Below, one piece after another: positions 53,476-63,905 of a stretch of 64,000 nucleotides of DNA (its first letter is position 1; each line of letters opens with the position of its first letter). The stretch comes from Fasciolopsis buskii (taxonomy: Eukaryota; Platyhelminthes; Trematoda; Plagiorchiida; Fasciolidae). The position numbers and the translations under genes are program-made. The DNA is taken from the NCBI GenBank assembly GCA_008360955.1, contig LUCM01004891.1:124001-188000 (forward strand), written 5' to 3'. Under the pieces are notes generated by a model. That model was not told where the DNA came from, made no database searches, and was given only the letters and a program-made list of their open reading frames with translations.

Positions 53476-54694
53476 GTACGTCTTTAGCAGATGTTCGCTT
53501 CTTTGGATTTTTTGTTGCTAGGTGGTGAATCTACAAAGCAAACAGAGCCATTGAGGTAAAATAGAAGTTGACAAGTGCATGGGGAAACACATGTGTATTT
53601 CTAATCGAACTGAACGACAGAACAGGTGTGAAAATTTTGTAGTCAAATAATTTGCTGCTCTTTTTTCACTCAGATGCGAAAACTTTAAACTACTTACAGA
53701 CACATTCGTGTCTGTAGCACAATGTATATTCAATTAACCTTCGTTAATGGTATACTGATCGGAACACTTTGATTCTCGACAAATTGATCCGCTTCGGAAT
53801 ACCGACCAAATTAAACTAATAAGTGTTTTGCTGTTGTGTTGCTTCGGGGTTACTCGAACCTTGATCCTGTGCTATAAAACTGCTCATGCACGAATTGCAT
53901 TCTGATTCCCTAAACTCGTACCCCTCCTTCATAGGATTTCTGTATTGGTAAAGAAAAATCCCGGATTTTTGCTAGATTTGTGGTTAATTTCAGCCATCTG
54001 GTATGATCCTTAAAGGCTGTGTACTTCAAGGATCAGGTTAGCTAGCCACGCTAACGTATTAAGTCCAACGTCTGGAGCTGCGAAGCCTTGGGTGGCGTCA
54101 CTTGATCCCCTAGCGAAAGTGGAATTAGAGTCGAATATTCGACTTCTGAAGAGAAAAAAACGGCCGGTCCCGACGACCTTCCATCAGTATTTTTCAAATT
54201 GAGGAGAGAGGCCCTGATAAAAGCACTCACCTATTTGATTTGTGGTACTTCGAACGAGGAATGTATTCCGTCATCGTAAAGCGAGTCGCTGATTGTTCCC
54301 ATTTTCAAAAAGGACACGGTGTAACTATAGAAATCATGGTGGGATTAGTTTAATTCCGATAGTTACTAAGGTCTTAGCTTCAATAATGCTGCGCCGTTTG
54401 ACACCGATTCGCGAGAGTAATATCCGCGAACAGTAGGTCGGATTTCGCCCAGGTCGAGGTTGCATCGGCCAGATATTCGCTCTCCGACAGATACTCGAAA
54501 CGCGCCACGCGCACCGCCGCCCTACGATCGTAGTCTTCCTCAACTTGAAAGGTGTTTTCGACTCCGTGGATCGACCAGCACTACTCAGTGCTCTCCACCG
54601 GAAGGGTATGCCAACTAAGTTTGTGAACCTGTTGCGAGCATTGTACTCACTTAGTTGTGCTCGCGTGAGGGTATACAAAGAACTATCAAGTTCT

Positions 54695-54842
54695 TGATAC
54701 ATTTTAGTAGTAGGAGATTGAATGTTTACATGAAATAATTCACCATGTGATATCATCACTCAACTCACCATAAAGAAACCATGGAAGCACTGTACAGCTG
54801 TTTCATCCTTGTTAGGAACCATCAGCAGTGCATATCCACCGC
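54695..54842 (-). mobile_element. Ribozyme-SINE copy A4, nested in the RTE-like element
   Basis: On the minus strand, from the gap edge: GCGGTGGATAT, the hammerhead fold (54831 to 54787), then TTCCATGGTTTC, GATATCACATGGTGAATT, ATTTCATG and TTCAATCTCCTACTACTA to about 54695. The tail past CATG is shared with copies A1 and A2. The tRNA-like head, expected upstream, falls in the assembly gap. It interrupts the RT reading just after VRVYKEL, so it arrived after the RTE-like copy. Confidence 0.75.
54787..54831 (-). ncRNA. Type I hammerhead ribozyme fold, near-intact
   Basis: Minus strand, 45 nt. Stem I GCACTG pairs perfectly with CAGTGC at the other end. The core is CTGATGG (last base G where A is expected). 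Stem II is TTCC with GGAT (three pairs and an outer mismatch) around TAACAA. Then come GAAA, stem III CAGCTG (palindromic, with no room for a loop) and the cleavage triplet GTA directly before CAGTGC. Cleavage would fall after GTA. A palindromic stem III of this kind is known from retrozyme and Penelope-type hammerheads, which work best as dimers. The A-to-G change in the core probably weakens or abolishes activity. Confidence 0.72.
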
Positions 54843-55725
54843 NNNNNNNNNNNNNNNNNNNNNNNNNNNNNNNNNNNNNNNNNNNNNNNNNNNNNNNNNN
54901 NNNNNNNNNNNNNNNNNNNNNNNNNNNNNNNNNNNNNNNNNNNNNNNNNNNNNNNNNNNNNNNNNNNNNNNNNNNNNNNNNNNNNNNNNNNNNNNNNNNN
55001 NNNNNNNNNNNNNNNNNNNNNNNNNNNNNNNNNNNNNNNNNNNNNNNNNNNNNNNNNNNNNNNNNNNNNNNNNNNNNNNNNNNNNNNNNNNNNNNNNNNN
55101 NNNNNNNNNNNNNNNNNNNNNNNNNNNNNNNNNNNNNNNNNNNNNNNNNNNNNNNNNNNNNNNNNNNNNNNNNNNNNNNNNNNNNNNNNNNNNNNNNNNN
55201 NNNNNNNNNNNNNNNNNNNNNNNNNNNNNNNNNNNNNNNNNNNNNNNNNNNNNNNNNNNNNNNNNNNNNNNNNNNNNNNNNNNNNNNNNNNNNNNNNNNN
55301 NNNNNNNNNNNNNNNNNNNNNNNNNNNNNNNNNNNNNNNNNNNNNNNNNNNNNNNNNNNNNNNNNNNNNNNNNNNNNNNNNNNNNNNNNNNNNNNNNNNN
55401 NNNNNNNNNNNNNNNNNNNNNNNNNNNNNNNNNNNNNNNNNNNNNNNNNNNNNNNNNNNNNNNNNNNNNNNNNNNNNNNNNNNNNNNNNNNNNNNNNNNN
55501 NNNNNNNNNNNNNNNNNNNNNNNNNNNNNNNNNNNNNNNNNNNNNNNNNNNNNNNNNNNNNNNNNNNNNNNNNNNNNNNNNNNNNNNNNNNNNNNNNNNN
55601 NNNNNNNNNNNNNNNNNNNNNNNNNNNNNNNNNNNNNNNNNNNNNNNNNNNNNNNNNNNNNNNNNNNNNNNNNNNNNNNNNNNNNNNNNNNNNNNNNNNN
55701 NNNNNNNNNNNNNNNNNNNNNNNNN
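54843..55725. other. Assembly gap (883 N)
   Basis: A run of N between the nested SINE and the C-terminal part of the RTE-like element. Long open frames spanning it are artefacts. The missing DNA should include the rest of the SINE head and the RTE palm/thumb region, including its YADD box. Confidence 0.98.
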
Positions 55726-57398
55726 GGAGGTTTTCGACAACCGATGTTTACGTAGTATGGCTAGGATTGGATGGAGTGACCGGGTGGGTGACATTGAGGT
55801 TAGGAATCTGGTATTGGGTGCCACTTCTGAGAATAGCTTGTTTCAGCGTATGAAACTTAGTAGACTAGTAGACTACGCCGGTTGGGTCACGTGTTGCGTA
55901 TGACGAACACTCGTCTACCATACCGTGCCCTATTTTGTGTTCCTCCTAAGGAATGGAAGAAGCCATGTGGAGGCCAACAGATGACGTGGCAACGTGGGAT
56001 GAGAAAATGTACAGCGAACTTAGGTAAAGTAGGTGTCTCACGTCTCCGTGTTTGGGATTCGAAAGACCCGTCACCTAGCTGGCTGGAGACACTGAATGAT
56101 TTCGCAATGAACCGTGAATACTGTCGATATCGTTGTCATTTTCTATCGAATCAGAATGATTGAAAAATGCACTTTTGCAAAACTACGCTGTTCCGTGTGA
56201 AACTTGCAACTCTGGGGAAAAGTAGCCGTCGGTGGGGCTTGCCTCGCTGTTTAACGCTGGACGATGTTGATAGTGATGATGATGATTTGATATGGGCAAC
56301 TTGGTCCTCTTAAGTCCACTCACTTCCCGAGTACAGGTTGCACAAACGTATTCCCCGATGACTTGGCGTCATAAAGCAAACTCGTATAAGAGAGAAAATG
56401 ACTTTTTGCTAGACATTTTGCTAGTTGTCCCGGTTGCAATGATTATATTTAGGCAAAACTTCAAAAACTCCAATGGCCCAACTTTCAGAGGCTGTGATTA
56501 TCCTATTTCGTGGTACTAAAGGTATTCGATTATATGCATTTCTTTAAGTCGATTCCATGTTTGCGGTTTATTCCCTGATTCGGTTTTCCATCATTTCTCG
56601 TTTGTTTTGTAGTCCATGGATAGGTTTATTCAAAACGATGAAACCAATCAGGACTTTTAACACAGCCTCATTACAATCCACGAAAGCACGGCTTCCTCAC
56701 AACTGTCCCGTAATATGTCCACTAACAGATTTTTATAAAAGTAGAAAATGCTTAAATACATGTGCTACTTACTTTCCTATCAGAGGGTTGCTGAACTACA
56801 CTGAAGTTAACGATCCTTTGCCGTTCCGTTGTTCGAATACAAAACAACATGTCAGCACCAAAGGGCTTGTTAATGTAATTGGCTAGATTGTGCATTGTAC
56901 ATGTCACGCATTAACACTGCAAAGACTATTTTGGTCAACTTACTCAACAATTTGACTTCGTCGTGTCCATCAATGGTTTTGGTACCTTCTTCTCACGATT
57001 TACTTTATGGTGTTCTCAGATAAGAAGTTACCGGTCGTACTGATATTCGACTTAGCAGGTTGAGAATCACTCTCTCTAGCAGTCAGAAGTAAACTCAAAA
57101 TCCGGTTTCATTTTCACTTAGGGGCTTGCTGGACCATTACGTTGACATGTCTCGGGATTTGAGACGAAACGGTCACTGAGGTGGCCTGCATTTTGTGGAG
57201 GTAAAATAGGTGTTAATGCTGCATGAGCAATCATTCAGGAAAGTATATAGAAGTTTTCGGTTAAATATCAAGAACATTCTCAATAGACAGCCTCCAAGGC
57301 CGTGCGTTCGTTTGTAAATAGTTGATGCACGAATCGGCAATAATTTGCTGACCAATAGTGGTTTATTCATTGCTATTCACTTTGTGTTAAAAATAAAG

Positions 57399-57540
57399 CT
57401 CCAAATCCCAAATTTTCGGTAGAACAAGAAGGTCAGTCCACCGCCGTACCGAACACAACTACGCACCTCGGACCGGATGGAATGATACGTTCTTCACTGG
57501 TCATCAAAATGACCCGAGATCAAAACGGACATTTCTATCG
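57399..57540 (+). CDS. Exon 7: second half of Ig5
   Basis: The acceptor AAAATAAAG has a weak pyrimidine tract but is the AG that keeps the phase. The donor is TATCG|GTACGT. It starts phase 1 and ends phase 2 (142 bases, residues 696-742), the only phase change in the gene. It encodes FSVEQEGQST, an NTT sequon and SSLVIKMTRDQNGHFYR. DQNGHFYRC is the D-x-G-x-x-x-C strand whose Cys is the first full codon of exon 8. It is too short to show up as an obvious open frame and was found by following the Ig fold. Confidence 0.85.
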
Positions 57541-57976
57541 GTACGTATTATTTTGCTTCATGCCAAAGAATTTTTCTCCCTTAATCGTGTTTATGAAGCT
57601 TACGATTACAAATCCCAAGGAAGATGAAAGCCAACATCTTACATAATCTTGGTCAAGTTCACACTTTGCCGTGAGCTGGGGCGATGTATAGCTTTCGTGC
57701 CTGGGGCTATAAGAATAATTGCAAATTTTCGGCACTTGAGCCGTTATTTTGTTTGCAAAGTAATAATGCGTTGTAGTCATAACCAGCTCATTAATAAAGG
57801 CAAACACAGTTAGCACGGGACACCTGTCAGTAACAAACTGCACGTTTTATCACCATTGTTATCACTATCATACACTTGCCCATTAGGTAATCTTACAGTT
57901 TCACTGTCATTTTTCCGGCCAAAGTAACACTGTTTCAAAAAAGTAGCTCATTTGTGAGTGATATGACGTCAGGTAC

Positions 57977-58076
57977 ACAGCGTTGTTGGTAGATGTAATG
58001 CGCCAACGTTTCGACAAACGTGGATAGTCTTTTTCAAGATAAGTTTTGCAAATTACATTATATCATCCACAATTGA
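57977..58076 (-). repeat. Hairpin repeat family C, inverted copy with terminal inverted repeats
   Basis: The minus strand reads TTGAAAAAGACTATCC, ACGTTTGTCGAAACG and TTGGCGCATTACATCTACCA. On the + strand its right end is ACATTATATCATCCACAATT, the same sequence in the same orientation that ends the two plus-strand copies. The hairpin unit is therefore inverted relative to the end sequence. Lies at the end of intron 7, about 150 bases before exon 8. Confidence 0.6.
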
Positions 58077-58222
58077 AACCAATACATGGCGCATCGATTC
58101 TTCGATACACTCCTTACATCATTTGATCCTAAAGTAGCTCAATCGTTTAAGTATTCCCAACAAAATATACCTCATGATACTAATCCTTTTTTGTCGGTTT
58201 GCTTCGTCTTGTTATTTATCAG

Positions 58223-58602
58223 GTGTGCTTCGGAAAGCGAGGGATTTTTCCGATCTGAGGAACGAGCCAGCGATTCGGTTCAACTAGGAGTTGCGTTTGC
58301 AGCCACTAGCATCCGAATGTCCGTGGCGGATGAGACCGGACGAGCACTGTTTCCACGTGATCACACCTTGTCAAAAAATCCCAACCCGAATCAGTCGGTG
58401 CAGTTAGACATGTCTCACAATCCACCAATTGTTTCCGCACACGCCGGCGGGAAAGTGGCGGTTAAATGTCGCATGGATTTGTCCAATCCTCGACCAAAAA
58501 TTCAGTGGCGATTATATCGTTGTCCAACTCACACAGTGAATTCCAGTGACCAAATACCGTTTAAAGATCTAACCAGAGATTGTGTGATCGAAACAATTCA
58601 AG
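58223..58602 (+). CDS. Exon 8: end of Ig5 and first half of Ig6
   Basis: The acceptor is TTATTTATCAG (phase 2) and the donor CAAG|GTAAAA (phase 1); 380 bases, residues 743-869. The first full codon is C744, the missing Ig5 cysteine (FYRCASES). A long linker follows, RMSVADETGRALFPRDHTLS, and then Ig6: AGGKVAVKCRMDLSNPRPKI (C825) and QWRLYR (W838). The NPRP-x-x-x-W-x-L element resembles nephrin Ig4 (SSRPRVxxRWW). Two further cysteines (C843, C863) could form an extra bond. Sequons include NQS and NSS. Confidence 0.9.
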
Positions 58603-61468
58603 GTAAAAAGTGGCAATAAGCATTTAGGTTTACTTTGCCGACCGCTTGATTTTCGAATGCTAAGCTATTGGCACAGAAAAAAGCATGATATGAAACAGAA
58701 AATGGACACAGCACTTTCTGCGGTCATTGGGGTGGAGTTTGAATAAGGACACCGTTCATTTATTAGGGAGCCATAAATTATAAGAGAACCAAACCTTAAA
58801 ATAAATCGGGATTAGTTTGAGACAAAATATGCAGGATGGTACCCACTCCTAGTGTTACTGGTTATATTAAGATGACTAAGTTTTGCCGCTATTCTGCTTA
58901 GAATTAATACTTCTATTCAAACCATTTTCTTTCCGTGGACACATTCCGCCTGTTCATTTGTCGTTCTTTTGAAGGTCGCAATTGAATGTGACCATTCTTT
59001 ACTCTGTTTTCCCATTGACAAACCCCACGAGAATCGGCCCGGAGGTCACTGAACCGGGGTCATCCCTTTGTTTTAATTGCGATCATTTGGATATATTTAA
59101 TCAGTTTGTTTAGCTGTCACATCACGAAAGGAAATCCGATCCGTCGTATAGCACGGCCATTAGATACCATTCCATCTCGTCTAGATTTGAAGCACAAAAT
59201 CCCTCTGGGGAGAACAACACGAAATTTCACAAACGTTTGACTTTGCGACCGGTAATCTGTGCATCTGAATGGCCTTAATCCCACCCGGAAGCTGAAAAGC
59301 ATGAATGTCTGTCCGGAAGCTTGCGTTATTTTCAGAAAGATAAACTAATATTGTTTTCAAGTATGACTGATTGTTCACTCCGAAGATGTCAGTGCGACAG
59401 TGGTACTAACCATAAACACACTGGGAGGGGAGGAAAGAAAATACAGGGGGGAGCCGTCCGCATCTTTATGAATTTAAACTTTCTTTCAAAATTCTTTGTA
59501 CAGTACCCAAATGATTTCAAATCTGTCTTCCCCAGGTGAAATTGGTGCAGCAATAATTTTACGGAATGCAAAATTCAATTATGTATTATTCATCCCACAG
59601 TCAACTCCACATGTGGAAACTGCACCAGCGACCTTCGCTTTCCAATGAAGATGTTCTGTCAAGGGAGTAGTACTTACACAAGTCGTGAATGCAAAATACT
59701 TAAGCCAAATCCCGGTCCTGCGCAGAACCTCCGGCTGGCGATGTTTACATTTTGCAGCCCAGTACATTAGGAATTCCCAAACTGACATAAAAATGACATT
59801 TTAGAACTGACATGAGGTCGGTAATGGACAACTTGCATTGTCAACATAACCGGGCTTATATTTTCATAGCAATATTAGGGACGTACCAGGTTGTCTTTGG
59901 GAAATCTCGTAACCAACCTTGGAACTAGAACTCGGTACCTCAGCGCATCAGGGCCAGCCATATGTATCGGGAAATTCTACACAAAATCAAACCGAGTAAC
60001 TACAAAATAAAACTGTTCTAACTGATTTAGCCCTTAATTACTTAATTCTCAGGAATTCCCTTTAGTGCTACACGATCAAATAAGTAGTCATTTCCCAAAG
60101 CAGCGCATTGAAATTAGTCCGCCTCGGCCTTGAACCGAACAGAAAGTCCGGGGTAGGTCAAATCAAAATGAACACCTGAACAAATAGCAAAATCAATCTG
60201 AGCTACTCAATTAAACCAAAGCCGACGATAACCCTCTTAGTCGCGTTAAAGCAAGTTTGAAAGAGGACGATTTGTTGCATCAACTCGGCATGGTCATGAG
60301 TAGATGAGAATTCTGAAACTCTAGCAACTTATGGGCACCTTTCATCCAATAAACCAAGATAAAAAAGCAGTACTGAAATTGATTGAAAGATATTCTCCGC
60401 ATGTCAAGGTTCTGCATACAACCAGATGTCAGAATTGCGATGGATTGCAATTTATTTAGGGCAGAATTTCCAAATTTGTGTTGAAATGTTTAAAAAAAGG
60501 GAAGATCAAGTTGGAATTCGCACACTATTGTCTATTCTCGACGGAAATCAATATAGGAGAATTTAGAAGTCGATCTAATAAGCTTCTCACTTCGACCGCT
60601 GATTCAGACACAGACGTCCTTCTTGGAGTTTTTTTCAACTGTCTATCAATCTATCATGCGTACATAAACTTTTTAATAGACATTACAGCTCTGTTTCAGC
60701 GAAAATGCTGATCAATTCGAGAAATCTTTGTACCGTTTGCACTGGTTTTGTCAAACGATAAAATGTAGCCATAAAAATTCACATGTCCAGCCTTTGAAAA
60801 ATGACTTCCAATTTCGCAATTTACAGATCTTCTGCGGTGCGCTTACGATTTCTAATCAAAATAATCACTGACCAATCTATATTGTACCACGTGACGAATG
60901 ACTTTCTTTGCTGGTTGAGTATGACTCAAAGTTGGAACCTAGACTCGGACCAGTACTTAGAAGTTGCCGTATATTTTTTCCGATACCGACGAACCTTTGT
61001 TGTATTTAGTCTACTGAATATCTCGATTTCACCATAGCGTTGAATTATGAGAAGCTGAAAGAATCCATGGAAGCAGAATGAACAGATCCATTGCGATGTG
61101 CAGTTTGGTATTATTAGGCTAGGTGAATTTTATTGCCTAATCAATTGAAACCATACTTTACGTTAAATTACATATTCAAAGTTTTGTCGCATTTTCGATC
61201 GCTAAGCTTGTCCATATTCCACTGTATTACGCAAAACCGGCAGGATTAGGAATTGAGCAATTTGTGACTTTTTAGGGATGCCTATTCCTTACAAGACGCC
61301 CTAAGATCTCCGTTATTTGTTTGACGTTTCCAAGGACTAGAGAAACCATTGTGTACTTTACCGGGAGATCTAGATTACACGCAGATGAAAGCTGAGCAAC
61401 TGCGCAGTGGACCCAGTTAATGTTAGCTGTTAATTACAAGTTTATTTTTTACCATTTTGTTTTTTAAG
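58603..61468 (+). other. Intron 8 (2.9 kb)
   Basis: GTAAAA to TTTTTTAAG. AT-rich. No gene or clear repeat; a weak B-box-like GAGTTCTAGTTCC on the minus strand near 59925-59940 may be an old SINE. Confidence 0.6.
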
Positions 61469-61777
61469 GCGCTGAGGAAAATCTATTTGACAAGTCCGTT
61501 TTACAAAGTCAAATAGTGCTCGCCTTGAATTGGTCTCATCATGGTGATATCATCGAATGTGTGGCCGAACCCCAGGTACCTTGGGCATTGGGACCGGATC
61601 AAGTGTCAGTGCATATCAAAGACGGACTCACTCAGCCCAGACTAAGGGAGCGAGTACTCATGAACATACTATTTCCACCACTGTTTCTACGTCCAGCACA
61701 ACACTTAAACTGGCCTATTGAAAAACTGCACGTTGGACTGTTTGAGAATCGTCTGCCACAATTTATTGTAGTCGATG
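61469..61777 (+). CDS. Exon 9: second half of Ig6 and start of Ig7
   Basis: The acceptor is GTTTTTTAAG and the donor GATG|GTGAGT; phase 1 to 1, 309 bases, residues 870-972. It encodes VLALNWSHHGDIIECVAEPQ (C900, partner of C825; NWS sequon), then the linker RERVLMNILFPPLFLRPAQ and the first strands of the next Ig domain ending FIVVD. The good donor shows that the gene continues, but no matching exon is seen before 64000. Confidence 0.9.
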
Positions 61778-63045
61778 GTGAGTCAGTGATTGTCCTATTC
61801 TCCTTAACTGGTTTAGTGGGAGGAACTTAATGTGATGCTGCCTAATTAAGAAAAACTACGAGACATGTCCCGGCCGTCAGGATCCGTGTGATGGGAGCGT
61901 TCACTAAAACGTAAATGGAGCCAAACGCGAGTCGTTAGTAAAAAAGCATCACGTCAGTTAATTGCCCGTGTAAGACATTTATTTTGGCAAAAATAGTGAC
62001 TTATTCACAAATGTTTGTTAGATATTTGACACGTTCTGCAGCGGAATTTTAATAGCGCCACTTTGTAGAATGCTGCACAGCTGATACAATAGAGTACTTT
62101 TGTGGAGATGGGGAAAGTTCACTTTGGGTAGCACAGAAAGCTTCCAATCGCTCACGGTCACCAAAAACCAAGATAAGACATATTGGCTTTTGCCCATATT
62201 CTGAATGCAATCAAATCAGTCAGTGTTTCAACCCGACATCATTTTCTTTCTTCCGTATCGTTACCACGTCTGACTTAACAGAGTTCCATGTGCCACACTT
62301 AAGAATCATGGTTAGCACGATTCGTGCATCTGTTCAGTGGGCTTTGAATATGGAGAAGAAAGCTCTGTCCATTGCAAGCATGCTTCGGAAAAAAGTGGAT
62401 ATCGATTGGTAAATAGACGAGGTACTCGAGGATATGGAGTGCAACAGTATCACAATGTTAAAGGACATATACGAAAAAGAAGAATATCTGTTGGGCATGT
62501 TCTCTCCATATGAACTCGGTCTCACTATTTTTTGTATCCCAGCTGTCGTTTGATGCAAAACAATTTTTCCTGACAGTTTTGACTGACATTTTCATTAAAC
62601 CTGATGACAGGTAATCATATTTTGTTACCATAAGTTCACTTTCTTGACACAGTGAGTGAAAACGACGAAAAAATCGAATAGTATCTTGGTCAAGTGGTCG
62701 TACTACATACGTATAGAGGAAAAAATCAATCAATCCATGCGCTGTGAAATTATCTGCAAATATTTATTCAATTTCATTTAATGAAACATCGTGTCTGGTG
62801 AAAGGTAAACTATGAGTAAAATAGGATTCGTTCAATTCTGTCAAATAGGCTAACAACACGGTAATAAAAATACAGAGAGGTACAAGAACTGTGAATTCGT
62901 TTATTGGTTTGCCAGTGATTTGCCAGTCAGTTCTTGGTCTCCAAATTAAAAGGTACAAAAAATTGTAGATGAAGTTCCCGGCTATCGGGCTAAATCTTGT
63001 CAAGAAATCTCAAAATGGTAAGTATAAGTGGTAGCATACTGTTTT

Positions 63046-63262
63046 CATGAAATAATTGACCACATGATATCAACGCTCAACTCTCCGTTGAGAAAACGCA
63101 GTTGCTTCAATCGCGTTGGCAACCATCGCCGGTGCATTTTCACGCGCGCGCTAATTGGGATGCGAACTCGGGACGAACGGTTCTGAATCGAACGCCGTAG
63201 TCATTACGCTACCGGGCAGGCACTCAACCGCCTGTTCAAATTCACCACATGACGTTGCATCT
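63046..63262 (-). mobile_element. Ribozyme-SINE copy A5 with complete tRNA-like head
   Basis: Minus strand order: CGTCATGTGGTGAATTT, a GC-rich leader, the tRNA-like head (GGTAGCGTAATGACTACGGC as A box; GAGTTCGCATCCC as B box), a decayed hammerhead region (GCACCGGCGATGG, TGAAGCAACTGC) and the tail TTGAGCGTTGATATCA through CAATTATTTCATG. It is the only copy showing leader, both pol III boxes, ribozyme remnant and tail in one orientation. Leader and tail share a direct repeat resembling CATGTGGTGAATT. The ribozyme core is mutated and inactive. Confidence 0.7.
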
Positions 63263-63794
63263 ATCCGTCACTGATTTGCACGGCCACGGACCGCTAGCGC
63301 ACAGCAATCGTCCCATATTGCTAGATGATTTCTCTTAAAGTAACGGACACGATAAGTTTCCTTTGTTTTTGGCACTGACTTCTGTGCGACAAAGACTCTG
63401 TTTCAGTGTAGATGACATTCCGTTCTTTCGATAACTGACACATGGTGTTTTAGAAGATAAAAATCCAAATAGGGTAAATTAGCACAAATTTACGTGAGAA
63501 AGTATTAATACCCTATAAACATGATCTGATTTCATTTTACATCTTGGGTCACGTGCTCTCAATTGTATGACATTTTCGAAACTTCACGATCTAGGCCATT
63601 GCGTTTGCGCTTCAGCGGAAAACGTTTTTGACATACTGAGATACGTGGGCGAGCGCAAGATATTCTTCATCATAGACACTGTCCTATTTTCTTTTTCACA
63701 CTGGAAATTCCTAGAACTGTCCATTGGAACGATCCATCTAAGGAACTAACGACTGTCTGCAGCTTTATGGTGTAGGGAGTGTATCGAAGAATCA

Positions 63795-63905
63795 AATGCA
63801 TTTGATTGTAAAACTTGCCTTGAAAAAGATTACCCACGGTAGTCGAAACGTTGGCGCATTACATCTACCAACAACGCTGTTATTAACATTATATCATTCA
63901 CAGTT
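63795..63905 (+). repeat. Hairpin repeat family C, copy 3
   Basis: Aligns over its length with 42361-42475: TGCATTTGATTGTAAAACTT, a hairpin (GATTACC-CAC-GGTAGTC, one G-T wobble), GAAACGTTGGCGCATTACAT and ACATTATATCATTCACAGTT. A G-T change that keeps the stem paired suggests that the hairpin may have been under selection in the source element. Confidence 0.65.

Larger units (their letters stand above)
54100..56290 (+). mobile_element. RTE-like non-LTR retrotransposon, decayed, interrupted
   Basis: RT part: NIRLLKRKKTAGPDDLPSVF at about 54134-54190, SLIVPIFKKD near 54283, LRRLTPIRES, VGFRPGRGCIGQIF, FLNLKGVFDSVDRPALL and KGMPTKFVNLLRALYS to about 54650, with frameshifts and stops. A ribozyme SINE (54695-54842) and an 883-base gap follow. 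After the gap comes the C-terminal region: EVFDNRCLRSMARIGW from 55726, GHVLRM, WKKPCGGQQMTW, and ending RCHFLSNQND with a stop at about 56163. A short 3' UTR ends in TGATGATGATGAT (56274-56286), the simple-repeat tail typical of RTE elements. Motif A has Asn for its usual Asp, and there are several stops, so the element is dead. Confidence 0.82.
53476..57398 (+). other. Intron 6 (3.9 kb) with retroelement and assembly gap
   Basis: GTACGT to AAAG. More than half is an RTE-like element with a nested ribozyme SINE and an assembly gap. 53476-54050 and 56290-57398 show no recognisable feature. Confidence 0.65.
10485..61777 (+). other. Gene span: nephrin/Sticks-and-stones-like Ig-superfamily adhesion protein (5' nine exons)
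   Basis: Nine coding exons join into 972 residues plus one base. Introns 1-6, 8 and 9 are phase 1 and intron 7 is phase 2; all use GT donors and AG acceptors. Predicted domains: signal peptide about 1-21; Cys/Pro-containing stretch 22-115; Ig1 116-215 (C137, W148, C195); Ig2 216-360 (C257, W270, C333); Ig3 361-489 (C391, W405, C470); Ig4 490-653 (C551, W564, C619); Ig5 654-about 780 (C680, W693, C744); Ig6 about 800-945 (C825, W838, C900); then the start of Ig7. The order, the WPRYSMQGDP motif in Ig1 and phase-1 introns at most domain borders point to nephrin/Sns/Hibris; Kirre/NEPH proteins are the main alternative but normally have only five Ig domains. Members mediate heterophilic cell adhesion, for example at filtration slits and during myoblast fusion. 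The 3' part lies beyond 64000. The exon chain is certain enough to use; the exact orthologue is inferred. Confidence 0.85.

Noticed and set aside
54760..55903. Long open frames on both strands across the middle of intron 6
   Set aside because: They are mostly translated N from the assembly gap; only the flanking RTE-like C-terminal residues are real sequence.
59920..59945. Minus-strand B-box-like GAGTTCTAGTTCC
   Set aside because: Isolated match without an A box or a family copy in the window.
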